From Psococerastis gibbosa (Eukaryota > Arthropoda > Insecta > Psocodea > Psocidae), in NCBI GenBank assembly GCA_963971405.1, contig OZ020486.1, positions 31,829,419 through 31,893,418 of the forward strand: a DNA stretch of 64,000 nt, written 5' to 3'. The first letter of the stretch is position 1; each line of letters opens with the position of its first letter. The position numbers were made by a program, and so were the translations under genes. Shown here one piece after another: positions 33,986 through 46,011 of this stretch. Below the pieces are notes generated by a model. The model was not told the DNA's origin. It saw nothing but the letters and a program-made list of their open reading frames with translations, and made no database searches.

Positions 33986-35674
33986 CTCAACTAATAATAA
34001 TAATAATAGCCTCACATGCACTTTAACGAAATACACGTGAACAAGCCCTTTAGTCGGCCAACATCTATACAATACTAAACAAACCGACTTTAACAAACTA
34101 CCCAGTGGTGTTGTCTTGATTTAAGTTCTTACCCCCATATTCTTCTGTCAATAAATGAGACGCCAGAGCTGGGTAAAAGATTCCAGAAGATATAAAAGAG
34201 TAGAAAGGGCTTTTTATTTTTTGCTTCAGCTTTTTTTTGTCTAGTAGGTATAGGCAAGACACATTGTTATTTATGTTCAGCCTACCATTTCATTTTTTGG
34301 CAGCAATATTCTGAATTTTGACACCTAGTGATGTCATGATACATACGAACAAATATGCCAAAATTCTGTGAAGCCGTACAGTGCGTCTACACAACTTAGC
34401 CAGTCAGATAGACAAATTTTTATTTCAATTCTTCCATATTGTATACGTCTGACACTTAGGCACCTAGACCTAGAGGATAGTTGAATTACACATTTTAGAG
34501 GGGAAGTGCATGAAATAACTAAGTATTGACGCATTTTCTTTTCCAACTAAACCTATAAAGACCTTATCTTCAAGTTCTGCATTATAGCTCCAAAAAGCAT
34601 GGTCAGTAGGCCAGCATGTGATTACTTCAATTTGAACCCTGAGGAAAGTTTTTTTCCAGTGCTACGCCAGTTCCACCATTCTTAACAAACACTTCAGACA
34701 GTTAATTTAGGAAAATCTCAGTGAAGTGCAGCTAAGTGGAAAAAGAGACATTTTAGGGAAAAGATTCAGGAAATAGAGAACGAGAAACCATGAAAAACTC
34801 AATTTCCATTAGGTCATTAATTACCTTTTTCGCTAGAATTGAAAGGGGACTGTGACGTAGGTAGTGTTTTAGGAGCCAAAATGGAGGAGAAACTGAGAAC
34901 GAAGAGAACGGGTCGAATATAGGGAGAAATTTTCCCTTGTTTTGTGTGGGCTCATACCGTTCGACACCCTCTCATTACGAACTGTACATAATGAAAAATA
35001 GCTGAGTCTCTCATTTGCAGAGGCCACTTTGATCAGCAAACCCTTTTTGTTCAAGGTTTTTAACTTTTAGTAACGAGGCATATTTTCTGCTTCTCCGGAA
35101 GCTCAATCTGTGCTTGCCAACCTTAAAACCGTTCGCCTCATTTATTGACGGGTTTCAGCTGTTTCATCCTGATCTTCGTTATTAATTTGGCTAAAATGCA
35201 GAATGTATAGATAGAACAGAATTTTCTCTTGCCCACCAACAAAGCTAGTGTACTAGTGTAACGATTTGTATCAAATGAGGATTCATAAAATAATTTTATT
35301 ATATATTTTTTATTATTTAAACTTGTTTAAAAGGCGACTGCAAGCTAGCGCTTGCTTATACGCCCAGTGAGTTAAATGGTGTTTTGATTGGTTGGTTTGG
35401 TTTTGCACATCGCTGTCTCTGCCGCCTTCTCTATGCTGTTTAGAAAGAAGGTAAAGTCATTTTCAATATCGCTTCTGCTGACAGTTTGTGGCATGTTTAG
35501 GCTAGCTTGGTACAAAGGCCAGTTTACGCGGTTTAAAACAGTTATGCTGTAATAAATATACAAACGGGTATAAAAACGTTTATTTAAGGAGTTGTTTCTT
35601 TAAAAGAAAGTGAACAAATAAACGTAGGTACCTTTAATTGGTTAGCAAATGCCAAAGTGTAATTTTGCAACACA

Positions 35675-36530
35675 CGTATATATGCAAGCATTTAAAATTT
35701 TAAAGCTAAAACTCAGTTGCATCCTTTTCCATTGCAATGAGCCAATAGGGCCAACTTTCGCTGACCCACAATAATTATTACTTTCCAAATTCGAATTCAA
35801 ATAAAGGGAAGAGCGGTGGGATGAGCCTTGCCCAACAGTAACCAAATTCGACATCAATGTTGGCAAACCTTTCCGTGGGGGTCTTCCTTGTGGTTTTCGG
35901 TAATTTGTCAGCCCAGCCAACCTCTCTATTACACCCCATTTTACAGCTGACCACAATTTCGTCTACCCTTAAACTCGGTTAAATAAACTGAGGTTACAGA
36001 CTCCAGACAAGACGCTATCATCGTAAGTTGCTACTTTACTCAGTAAAACGAATTTATTGAATTTTAATTTTAAAGCGATGTAGTATTTCATTTAAAAAGA
36101 AAGCCTGCACAAAACTCTCTAACCATCCACCTATAAATTCTTAGTAGACCTCGCACTATATGGAGGGGTTAACAACCGGCACGGTCTTTCTCAGAGAACG
36201 TTAGAAGACAGACTTGTACACTTTGTGGTTATGGTGGATTTGTCTGCAATATTTCATGGCTTGCTCAGAAAACTAATCTATCCCACTTTTCTCCGTGTGC
36301 ATGCAACAAAGGCATAAGGTGGCAATAATGACCGTGAAATTGATGAACGGATTATAACAGCTTCACACAATGCTGTAGCTTGGCTGCAACCTGATGTGAT
36401 AGGGTTAAGTCATTATTTCCGCTAAATAGATTAAGCTCAAAGCTGCAGTGCCATCAAAATGCAAAATGAACCATCAAAGCAACTGTACGCGTTTGACCAA
36501 ACGTCCATAGCTGCAGTACTTTCCACGGCT
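35675..36530 (+). repeat. Long interspersed repeat, copy B (uninterrupted)
   Basis: This copy matches copy A at 19580-21545 from ATATGCAAGCATTT to CCATAGCTGCAGTACTTTCC, without the MITE insertions. It carries the same minus-strand open frame (WSAVKWGVIERLAG..., 35761-35956). Divergence between copies appears modest, roughly one difference per ten to fifteen bases by eye. No terminal inverted repeats or target duplication were recognised. Confidence 0.75.
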
Positions 36531-36804
36531 TTCAGCAGAAAAGCTCTTTGCGGCTCCTTCCACCAATTCCCACGCTACTCTATAAAAACCATAGCCAAAG
36601 GCATTTCACTTTGAAAAAGGTTTTTCGATTGCACTTACTGAGGACGTGTACAATCCAACGAGGGTACATCATCAGACGAGGCACATTACCTTCTGAGGTG
36701 GGGGGGGGGGGTGGGGGGTCAACGAGGGGGTACCAGGTGTGCACTATTATGTAATTTATGGAACTTGCTTAATTGCAAACAGACAAAAAAACTGGCAAAA
36801 CTGT

Positions 36805-36890
36805 ACTACTGTGAGGCGATTGAAGAGGTTAATCGGATACATTCATTAAACTGTTTGTATGCGATTTAACCTTTTTAAAATAAAAAATAA
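36805..36890 (+). mobile_element. SINE-like repeat, family G, copy 2 (3' part)
   Basis: GTGAGGCGATTGAAGAGGTT, AATCGGATACATTCATTAAA, then GCGATTTAACCTTTTTAAAA and an A-rich tail match the 3' halves of the copies at 58725 and 62632. Confidence 0.55.
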
Positions 36891-37206
36891 AAAAAATAAA
36901 AAAAATCTACTATCGGAATACGCTGACTGTCACATTTAAAAGCTTAACATGATGCAAATAAGCAGGCAACTGAAATTAACGTTTCACGCAACCAACATTT
37001 TAAGCCTCATCCGCATCCGGTCTTCCTTTTTAGGAAATGAGAAAACCACGTGACGAAACCCTTATTTAGAATAACAAAGTCAAATTCACACAAATCCGAA
37101 TACTATTTCCTTGGATAGGTCGCATATGACGTCACGACGGATAACCCATTTCAAAAAGCCCAGCCTGTTTCTAGGGCGCGAAAATGACCTATAAGTAAAT
37201 CATGCA

Positions 37207-37373
37207 GCAGCTGCTGACCAAAGTTTTGGTGTGCGCAAAACCGGAAACAGGGGGACCGGGGTCTCCCCGGGGATTTGTTTAAAAATAAATATCTGAAAAA
37301 TTGGCTGTTTTGGTACGTTTAGGGGGGGGGGTCCGGACACAGCCGCCCCCCCCCTCCCTTGGCTACGCCACTG
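37207..37373. mobile_element. hAT-like G-run element, right-hand fragment
   Basis: The sequence has GACCGGGGTCTCCCCGGGG, a G10 run and the terminus TTGGCTACGCCACTG, matching the right end of the 41537 element. The left terminus was not found. Confidence 0.55.
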
Positions 37374-38115
37374 AATTAGTAGGAGAAATAGACAGATTTC
37401 AGAGAAAGCTTGCATTTTTTACGGAATTTTCATCTGACCACTTTCATATTTATGCAGCTGTGGAACGAGAAAATAATTAATTCCGTCAAAAATACACGAC
37501 ATTCCTCATCGTTAACAAAATATTTTGAAATCTCTCCGTTAACAAGTAAGTTTCTATTAAGTTATTTAGTTAATTCTTGGAGTTCAGTGGAAGGCCCCTT
37601 CCACTACATTTCCCATGTTAGGGAAAATCTTGACTGCAATGACGAAAGGATGAAGAATGCAATGGAGAGGCTTGGAAGTGGGGGTTTATAGCCAAACCGC
37701 CAAACATCTGCTAAATAATTGAAATACCACAACGTATTCTGCTTCCTTTATTACATGCCCGGGTATTTCTGCCTCAACAACTCACTAAGTAACTTTGATT
37801 TCTAGTTTCATCAATTTTTTAATCTCATATTCTTTTTATGGCCCCTTATGGAATGCTGAGGAAAAATTATTATTCCTATCTGGAGACTTCTAAAGTATAT
37901 TGAGTTAGTGTCATTAGATGGCAGATTCTGTTAAACAAGCACTTAAAATATAATTGCAATGAAATACTGTAATAATGAGTATAGATATTCTTGCAATACA
38001 AAAAATAAGGTAATTTAATAGGTACATTTTTTTCTAGTTGGAAATCGGTCGGGTTTGGTAGCCGTTACTATTTCGTGTATTTTCACTTCGTATAGCATCG
38101 TTTGACTTATTGTAA

Positions 38116-38499
38116 GGTGCCCATTCCATTGACCGGCTAGGGCTATTTCCAACAACGGTGACGTGGTAGCAGACATTCAAGACTTAGGTGGCGTTTCCAC
38201 CGACCTCGCATTGCAGAATTGACGGAAATGTTTATTTTCCTCTATGCCATAGTTAAAATTGATCAATGATCATACAGTAAAATCACAAACAAACAAACTA
38301 AAATTAAAAAATGGCTTCATGGGATATGTTAATTACAAACATTTTAATAGATTTCTATAAAAAGAAAAACATTCATTTCCGTCAATGTCATTTGCAATCT
38401 GCAATGCGCGTTCGATGGAAATGCTACCTAAGTCTTGAATGGCTGCTACCACGTCACCGTTGTTGGAAATAGCCCTAGCCGGTCAATGGAATGGGCGCC
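38116..38499. mobile_element. 384-bp foldback MITE with perfect TAA target duplication
   Basis: The ends are GGTGCCCATTCC and GGAATGGGCGCC. TAA flanks both ends (38113-38115 and 38500-38502). The arms pair over more than 120 bases. It has the same length as the copy at 853-1236 with its loop inverted relative to it. The exact TAA duplication supports a PIF/Harbinger-type transposase acting in trans. Confidence 0.85.
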
Positions 38500-38875
38500 T
38501 AACCAACATCGCCTCCTATTTGCAGCTTGAGGTTGCGCTGTGTGTCCCTCAGGTTATACCTTTCCTTCGCTATGATCAGGGTATCATTCGTCCCAGTAGC
38601 GTAGCCACTCGAACCGCAGTCTCACAAACTTACCTACTCCTGTCAGACCTGGTTGGTTTGACAGTCTCTATCGAGTACACGGTTATTGAGGCCTTCGAAC
38701 ATAGAACTGCTGTAGTAGCCGGATCCACAATGTTCAAATTGTTCACCCTGACAAGTAAGACTCCAACAAGAAGGACTGTTTCCACAAGTTATGCCGATGG
38801 CTTAGGTACCTTTAATCACTGGTCTAATTTAACAGTTGTACGCCTTTCCCTTAAATATGAGTCCCAGACATCCTA

Positions 38876-39160
38876 GGCTCGCGCAAGGCAAAATGTTGTA
38901 AGCTTGTAAGTTGTAAGAATGTCAGAAGGCATGGCGAGCAAAATGTACGAAGCAATGGGATGGGAACACGACTGTAGGGACCTTCAGAAAACTGCTGAAA
39001 GGACGATATAGAAAACTAGGCTCGCGCAATGCAAAATGTTGTAAGGTTGTAAGTTGTAAGAATGTCAGAAGGCATGGCGAGCAAAATGTACGAAGCAAGC
39101 ATGATGGGAACACGACTGTAGGGACCTTCAGAAAACTGCTGAAAGGACGATATAGAAACC
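38876..39160 (+). repeat. Tandem duplication, two units of about 142 bp
   Basis: The block GGCTCGCGCAAGGCAAAATG ... AAAGGACGATATAGAAA occurs twice head to tail (about 38876-39017 and 39018-39160). Differences are few (AAGG/AATG, AAGCTTG/AAGGTTG and a 4-base indel near GAAGCAA). The close match indicates a recent duplication. Confidence 0.85.
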
Positions 39161-39230
39161 GACATCCGCGAGTTTGGAGCCTGTAGGTGGTGGAGTGTTG
39201 TGAAAAACCGAGATGAGATGAGTAGCTGTA
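39158..39230 (+). pseudogene. Short LINE C-terminal relic after a tandem duplication
   Basis: The frame TDIREFGACRWWSVVKNRDE matches the relic at 46585. It directly follows the two tandem units at 38876-39160, so those units may derive from the same LINE end. Confidence 0.4.
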
Positions 39231-40127
39231 GAGGGGAGTACCTAGATGATATAGATTTGCGACGGTGGGGGGGGGGGGGGGGGTAGGCAAGGTAGCCTAA
39301 GGCCCAAGGCTACCATAGTAGTGTATACCGAGCTTAAGAAAGCAAAACTGAATTTTGGTAAATACAAGTGGAAATATAGAAAGAACAGAGCAATTTAATT
39401 TTTTATTAATTTAAAAAGACCTTTTGAAGGGACTGGCAAAGAATGAAAGTATACGAAAATAAAATACTTTGTGGATGATGGAATTTTTTACAACGGGGGG
39501 GGGGGGGTCCGGACCCCTGTATCCCCCCCCCCAGAAATACTGCCTTGCCTGTAGAACCGGAAAGACAAGACACCAACAATCGCATTGGTTGCAAAATTTT
39601 AAACTGCGGTACTAAAAAACTAAAAACTAAAGAAACAGTTGAACAAATCTTACCTTGAACTAATTAGCAATTAAACTAGAGCATTCTTGGTTTAATTAAC
39701 TTTTAGAACTTGCACAATTTTATGCATCAAGAGGGGGAGAGAGATAATTAATAACTTCGTATTTTCATTTGCTCTTGTTTATTATCGTGATATCAATTAC
39801 TAAAATGGGTCTGTTTAAGTGTCAGAATTATCATATAAGAGTACAGAAAGTTTGGAGTAATACTATTATTATTATTAAGTTTGAAAGACTTTTATGGACT
39901 TAGGCCTACTTCATCGAGGCCAATTGAATCTTGCCCTGCCACAGACCCCATGATTTTTCGGACATTACCGGTATTGCTTCTACAAGTAAAATATATTTTG
40001 GCCCTTGGCAAACTGGCACATGTTCTCGTTGTCAACCTACACACCGGTCACAAGTGACAATGGACAAGCTGAGGCTGCTCACTATCGACACAATGTGACA
40101 GGCGCAGTCATGGCTTAGCCCGAATCC

Positions 40128-41295
40128 GGATTCGAGTCATAAGTCATAAGTCATGTATTGGCCATTTTAAAAATACAATGGTATTCTCGGCGTCGTTACA
40201 ACTCTATTACGTCAAACAGAAACACAGAAACATATAATACGGTACATAACATATAAACTTAACTGTTGTAGTTGTGGTCAAAAAATTCAGGCACGGAGTA
40301 AGGGCGGTTCACACCAAGAAGCCTAATCACGCCCTTCCTAAATTGGGATGGTGTTAAAGTTGGAAGCCTTAGGAGGCTGGGTAGGTGGTTATACAACCTC
40401 GCACCTAAGTGGTGGGGTGAATTTCCCATGGCGGCTGTACGGTATTGCTCCTGGTGCAAGTCACCCCCACTCCGTGTCTGATGGTGGTGAGTTTCTGCAT
40501 TAAAAGCATATTTGTGCAAGTGCCTATGAGTATACGTCAGGGTCTCGAGTATAAACACTGATGCCAGAGGGAGGATATCGAGTTTCTCGAAGAAGGGTCG
40601 ACAAGACACTCGTTGATCCCATGTCCCAATAAGAGCTCTAATGGCACGCTTTTGGACTTTGAAAACCCGATCGGACTCAGTGGCGCTTCCCCATGTTGCT
40701 ATCCCATAGCGCATTCTGGAGTCAAAAACAGCAAAATAAACTATTTTTAGTACGTCTTGGCTAACGAGAGGCTGCAGAGTGCGCAGGAGGAAGACACAGG
40801 AAGATAATTTAGCGCATAAGTTGTGAATGTGTGGTCGCCAGGTCAACATATGATCAATATTAAGGCCCAGAAAAGACACGGTAAGAGCAGCTGGAAGATC
40901 TATCCCATCGGAAACCAAGTTAATTGCTTCCTTGTTGAGGTTGGCTAACTGAAATGTCATAAATTCTGTCTTTTGTGCGTTAAAAACAAGATCATGAGCT
41001 TTTAGCCAACCTGAAACTGCATTTAAGGTGGAACAACCACGCGTTTGGGCCGTAGGGTTGTCCGGCGCTGGAATCAATATGGATGCATCGTCTGCGTATA
41101 GGCTGAGAAATAGGTCCCAAGGGGAAGGCATGGTGTCGCGTTCGAAATTGTTGATGTACGCGAGGAAGAGGGTTGGCCCAAGGATACTACCCTGAGGAAC
41201 GCCTGTAGGTACAGGACACCAGGTGTCGCCGTCCAGCACCTTCTGATCCCGGCCGGTTAGGTAAGTCTTGGATACCCTAAGCCCTAAGGTTCCAT
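40128..41295 (-). pseudogene. LINE reverse transcriptase fragment (5' truncated)
   Basis: An open frame reaches from about 41295 to the stop at 40259: LRVSKTYLTGRDQKVLDGDT, motif B GVPQGSILGP, motif C YADDASIL, then FLGLNIDHMLTWRPHI, RYGIATWGSA and RVFKVQKRAIRALIG. A C-terminal region with SCRPFFEKLDILPLASVFIL and LYNHLPSL follows. Motif A and the endonuclease are missing because the copy is truncated at its 5' end. After the stop a 130-base 3' UTR ends in repeats of ATGACTT (40134-40156, seen as AAGTCAT on the plus strand). No internal stop, so fairly young. It belongs to the Jockey/CR1-like LINEs and differs from the 30.5-kb family. Confidence 0.85.
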
Positions 41296-41536
41296 AAATA
41301 CAATAATAGTTAAAATAAATTAGAATATGTGTAGCCCCATGTCAGATGATCGGCAAGTGAATTGAAATGCATAGCTGCCAAGGGCTAGAGGACAGAAGTT
41401 GTTAAATATATTAGGGTAGGGCAAATTAGAAAAAAAAAACACCACGGCACGATCACCTATTTAGAGTCCTGACTTGACGACTCCTTCTTGACAACCGCTC
41501 TATTTGGGATGTTGTAGTCTCCAACATTCCCGGCAG

Positions 41537-41879
41537 CAGTGGCGTAGCCAAGGGGGGGGGGTAGGTCAGCGGGGTCCGGACCCCCCCCCAAAAAAAAAAA
41601 TTAGCAAATGAGCAAATTGTTTCGTGTTTCGATATTTATCAACAAAAAAATCATCGGGGAGACTCCGGTCCCCCTTTTTCCAGTTTTGTTAATAAAGTTA
41701 TTGTCTGCAAAATCAAAATTTTTTGCCGACAAACTATTTCATGCCTATCTTTTTTAAAAAAATCCCCGGGGGGGCGCCAAATGAAACACCACCCCATTCC
41801 AAAACCTATCGTAAGCGGGCAAACTTTATGAAAACTGGACCCCCCCCAAATAAAATAAAAAAATCAGGCTACGCCACTG
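41537..41879. mobile_element. 343-bp hAT-type MITE, perfect 8-bp target duplication
   Basis: The termini CAGTGGCGTAGCC and GGCTACGCCACTG are perfect inverted repeats of 13 bases. CCCGGCAG flanks it on both sides (41529-41536, 41880-41887). The interior is non-coding, with G/C runs and short oligo-A runs. The 8-bp duplication and CAGTGGCG terminus fit hAT. Confidence 0.9.
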
Positions 41880-42020
41880 CCCGGCAGCCGCATTTTCCCC
41901 TACCCATCGATGTACGAAGACCCCATTCCGGCGGAAAAAAACCTTTCGTTTCATAGTCCAGATCTGGTAGAATTGTACATTGTACTATTCCGGTGGAAGC
42001 CAAATTGTAAAGAAAAATCT

Positions 42021-42222
42021 CTAATAAATAAATGACTTTTTGTTTTTCTATTACTAAGCCAACCTAGCGGAGTTAGGGCTATAAGGCCCTCTCTTACACT
42101 CAACTAGGGTGACTCGGGACCGCCTTCTTTACAAGCACTCCGAAGCATGGCCAGAAAGTGTAGCCAGTGTGGGACTCGCACCAACAACCTTTCGGGTGAC
42201 CACTACACTACAGGACCTGACA
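42021..42222 (-). mobile_element. tRNA-Glu-derived SINE, copy e
   Basis: The antisense copy carries CTATTACTAAGCCAACCTAG (tail and body), GTGTGGGACTCGCACCAACA (B-box complement) and AACCTTTCGGGTGA. About 20 bases of the head are deleted compared with copy a. A small tail fragment of the same SINE (GGCCCTCTCTTACAATTAAC) also lies near 51435. Confidence 0.7.
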
Positions 42223-42684
42223 GTTGTCTGGAATTGCACTCGAAATCCAATTGCCAAGCTAATAAAAACCAAAATGATACAACTGCTCTATTCAACGCGG
42301 AAAAAATGCATTCAGTCCACTGTTGTTACATATCAAATTTTCCAATCCAATCGCAATCCGATTGTAATTGTTTCAGGTTACACGCAGTACACATCTCGAA
42401 GAGTTATTAAAATGCTTCATTTTACAGAGTATTCTAAATACGTTTGATAAAACACAATAGAAATGAAAATCATTTACTTCGTACTGTACGGACGTGAAAC
42501 AAATCAAACTGGCTTCAATTGACATTGGACTCGTAAAAAAACACATTCTAAAACATGATCACTGTACAGTTACCCTCAATATCATGTAAATAAAATTTGA
42601 ATGGGTTTCTGCACGAGCACTCCAACTCAGCGAAGCATGTTTTTTTTCTATTTAATTTATCATCAATCATTTCATTCGTCAATT

Positions 42685-42975
42685 AGGCATTAAAACCCCT
42701 ATATTGTTTTCATATTTATACGGAAACTTTGAAAATGTATAAGGAAAACTTTGTGATGGTTGAAATTTTTTATATCGAGATTTCAGTGGAATTACACGTT
42801 TTGAGGCCCCGGGAACCCCGAAACGTGTTTTTTTACGAAATGTCTTTCTGTCACTGTTCATCGACTTGTGGGCAAACTGCTCAGTGGTTTTGATGAAATT
42901 TGGCACGTAAATTCACAAAAACCATATCTCACGACAGTTTTATTTTAATTTTGGGGTAATATTGGGCTATTTACA
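42685..42975 (+). repeat. Interspersed repeat family P, copy 1
   Basis: GTATAAGGAAAACTTTGTGA, ACACGTTTTGAGGCCCCGGG and AAACTGCTCAGTGG match copies at 43230 (opposite strand), 47975 and 58890. Class not known. Confidence 0.6.
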
Positions 42976-43229
42976 ACATTGGGCGTTACAACATTCGACA
43001 GTAGATGGCGAGACTTGGAATGTGACGTCATATGATGACCCCTCCCCCTTCCAAGGTCTTCCCGCGTTTTGTTCAACGAATTCTACAGCTTAAAACACTG
43101 ACATTTATATATTTATATTTAATGTATTTACAATATTTTTCATGCAAAAAACTGATTGTATTGTATTATCATTGTTAACCTGTATGGATTCAAAACATTT
43201 TCATCACAGAAATTCTCAATTTTGCACTG

Positions 43230-44128
43230 CATATAAAAGAACAGGTCCGAGTTTACTTGAACATGCTTTCCAATTTATCAACATTAGTAGATAGAGAATA
43301 TGAGTAATTTCATGGTAAATAATTTTCCAGTGGTTAAATTTAAGATATCTCGGGGGGAGGGGGGGGGGGGTTGCCCACCAGACGTCACTGGAAGTGAGAT
43401 AAATTCAAGATAGGCCAGACCAACACATTAATTACCACACAGCAATAATGGCAGGGCACGCAATGCATTTGAGCGCGAATTTTCTATCATTTTTTCAAAA
43501 AATAATATTTTGTGCAAAACCTAATGTTTTTTTTGGGAAAGCAACCTATCCGGTTTCGTTACTCAATTTAACACCTAAAACATGCCTGAAGGTAGAAATC
43601 AGCGATAGAAAGGTTTCGCAGAAAAATTATTTTTTAGTCATTTTTCTTAAAAATTTAGTTATTTTTATTTTTTTACCCCCAGAAGCAAACTATCAAGGGG
43701 CAAGCGACCTCCGCATTTTGACAATTTTAATAACGACTATAACATATGTGAATTTAAAAGAAATCGTTGGAGCCGTTTTGGAGATATATTTTTTTAGAAG
43801 TTTTTTTGGAGTTTTTTGAGAATAAACCCCCCCCCCCCCAATTGAGTGGGCCCAAAATAAAAATAAAATGATCCCGAGGTGTGATTTTCGTAAACCTACA
43901 TGCCAAATTTCATCAAAATTGACAGAGTAGTTTGCCCGGAAATCGATGAACAGACAGACATACAGACAGACATACAAACAGACATACAGACAGAGCGACA
44001 GACAGACATTTCGTAAAAACCACTTTTTTGGGTTCCTGGGACCTCAAAACGTGTAAATCCGTTGAAATCTCGGAATCAAAAATTTCGAGCATCACAAAGC
44101 TTTCCTTATACTACGTACAAATTGGAAA
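43230..44128 (-). repeat. Interspersed repeat family P, copy 2 (long)
   Basis: This is the reverse complement of 58890-59700 over about 800 bases with several indels. GCTTTCCAATTT lies near one end and AAATTGGAAAGC at the other, so the family may have short inverted termini. The interior has C-runs, oligo-A and oligo-T runs, and a CAGA-rich simple repeat (43950-44010). The 43448-43819 open frame lies inside and resembles no known protein. Confidence 0.65.
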
Positions 44129-46011
44129 GCAAAAATAATATTGCACTATGTAAATATAGTATAATGTCATTAGAGAAGAAAAAGAATAAAATATATCACA
44201 TTGGTGCTGAAAATAAATTATACAGTTAAATAACAATAACATAATTTCAGTGTTCATACAGCATGATGTGATTTCATGGGAGGGGAGACATCTTAGGCTA
44301 TTAATTTATGCATTCACATCAGAAAGATTAACAGTCTCATCCGTATGTATGAAAATCCTTCAGCATTGTTCGTGGATCACAAATTCTCAATGTTAAATTC
44401 AAATGAAATACATCACTCAGTTTCATTGCTTCATGAAATATGCAAACTTTCGTCTAATTTACAATTGCTAAAAGTTGCTTAATATCGTCTGTGACATATC
44501 ACGACAAAGCTTGATGTGGTTAAAACTTTCAGTTAACCGCACAGACTGTAAGACCAGTCTGTCAATTTAGATGCGCATTTCGCTAGGCAAGCTTCTTTTG
44601 TTTCATTATTCGTACACCGTACCGTTTCAGAGAGTTATCCCTATACAAGGGGCGCCAGTTAAGTAACGAGACTGACTAGTCACCTCACAGAGCTGCACAA
44701 CATCGGTATGAGTTGTAATATTTATTTAGTTACTTTGATATGGCTGCACTAACTTCCTGTAGTTTCACATCTTTTCTGTGATTGTGTTTGTTTTTGAGCA
44801 TCGATTGAAGAAACCTCTGTCATCGACCCTCGCCGGACTAATAATATTTACGGAAATGTGTAGCGTCGCAAATAATTTAAAAAAAAGTTATACAATCAAT
44901 TAGTGGTACTGGAGTCTAGTGGCCTCTTTGATAATTATACGCCGAATGCACACATAACGGCATGCTATAGGCAGCTGTATAAAGCTATAAAATGCGCAAA
45001 GACGAAAATTTAGAAAATTTTTGTGTATCAATTAACTGCACAAAAAGTCAAATGAAAATGGTAAGATGTATATTACTAGGCGTTAGAATGCGGAAAGGCA
45101 CACTAGCTCTAGCTAGCTGAAGAGTAGTGGCTCTCTTTATTTCGGAAAATTAGGAGAAGCTATAGTGCTCAGATACCAAATACCAAAGTAACTTAAGTAA
45201 AAGTTACAGCTCACACCGATGTGGGACAGTTGTGTGAGTGACCTACAATATAAAATAATACTTGTTATTATTTTTATTAAGTTTACGAGTAGCCTAGTTA
45301 AGCACAATTTCCATAATTGTCAATAACTTTGCTTTGCATACAGCAAAAAATTAGGCATTAGTGTATTGAACAAAAGGTCAAAATTAAGAACTAATAGTAG
45401 TAGTCCATCTATTAAAATAGTACACATAACTTGTCTGTGGGTGCACCACAATTCCTTCGATATTACTATATTATTTCAGAGGACTGTAAGAAAATTAAAT
45501 TGCAGGGCGTTGAACACTAAAGAACTTAGGAAAACACAAATACCGTTTTCCTCCAAGTCGACAGGCGTGGTAATAGTGTAGCTGTTGTTGTAAGTGTATG
45601 TAATTATATTAAAAAGCCCTGTTATCCTTCGTGGCTGATTCCAGCCTATGAACCAATGAACTATTGTATATATATATAAAAAAATTAGCGTGCGTGTATC
45701 GGTGTATACATGTAAGAAGTGAAACTTCCTTATGACGTCATTTTTCGAAAAATGGTCTACTACAATATATTTACAACTTTACAGAAATTGGTTAAGTAAA
45801 GCTAAATTAGATAAATTTTAAGCAGCAGGCTTTTTATTATTATAAACATGTATACAAATAATTCAATTATTTTACCTTATTGTTGCCAAGATTATAATAG
45901 CATTTATTAATTATATTAGTTGTCTGTAAGTCGGTTGTAAAGTCGGTTTACAGACAATAGTTTAACGTGACAACGCCTAAATTACTAAATTTCACTTACA
46001 TAATATATGGC
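44129..46011. other. Intronic stretch, mostly unassigned
   Basis: Near 45684-45745, GCGTGTATCGGTGTATACAT and AAGAAGTGAAACTTCCTTAT resemble the arms of the element at 49566. Otherwise nothing was recognised. Confidence 0.4.

Larger units (their letters stand above)
30497..33990 (-). mobile_element. 5'-truncated LINE with intact ORF2, set in a (TAA)n microsatellite
   Basis: The element runs right to left: the end of ORF1 (33635-33985), the whole ORF2 (30668-33511), a 170-bp 3' UTR, and a stem-loop (30507-30530) followed by A11. TTA repeats lie at both borders: 30471-30496 beyond the 3' end, and 33991-34008 at the 5' truncation point. This suggests insertion into a TAA microsatellite or a target duplication made of TAA. 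The uninterrupted ORF2 implies recent insertion. No LTRs; the polymerase is of the APE-type non-LTR class. Confidence 0.85.

Noticed and set aside
33986-34096. Start of LINE ORF1 at 34096
   Set aside because: The codons before about 33985 come from TTA repeats and flank; the ORF1 N-terminus is missing.
43448-43819. Plus-strand frame of 123 codons, with a shorter relative at 59227-59472 on the other strand
   Set aside because: Part of repeat family P; composition is dominated by oligo-T and oligo-A runs and the frame is not kept between copies.
43950-44010. CAGA-rich simple repeat as a separate microsatellite
   Set aside because: It is part of repeat family P and has a counterpart (GTCTGTCTGTCGG) in the other copies.
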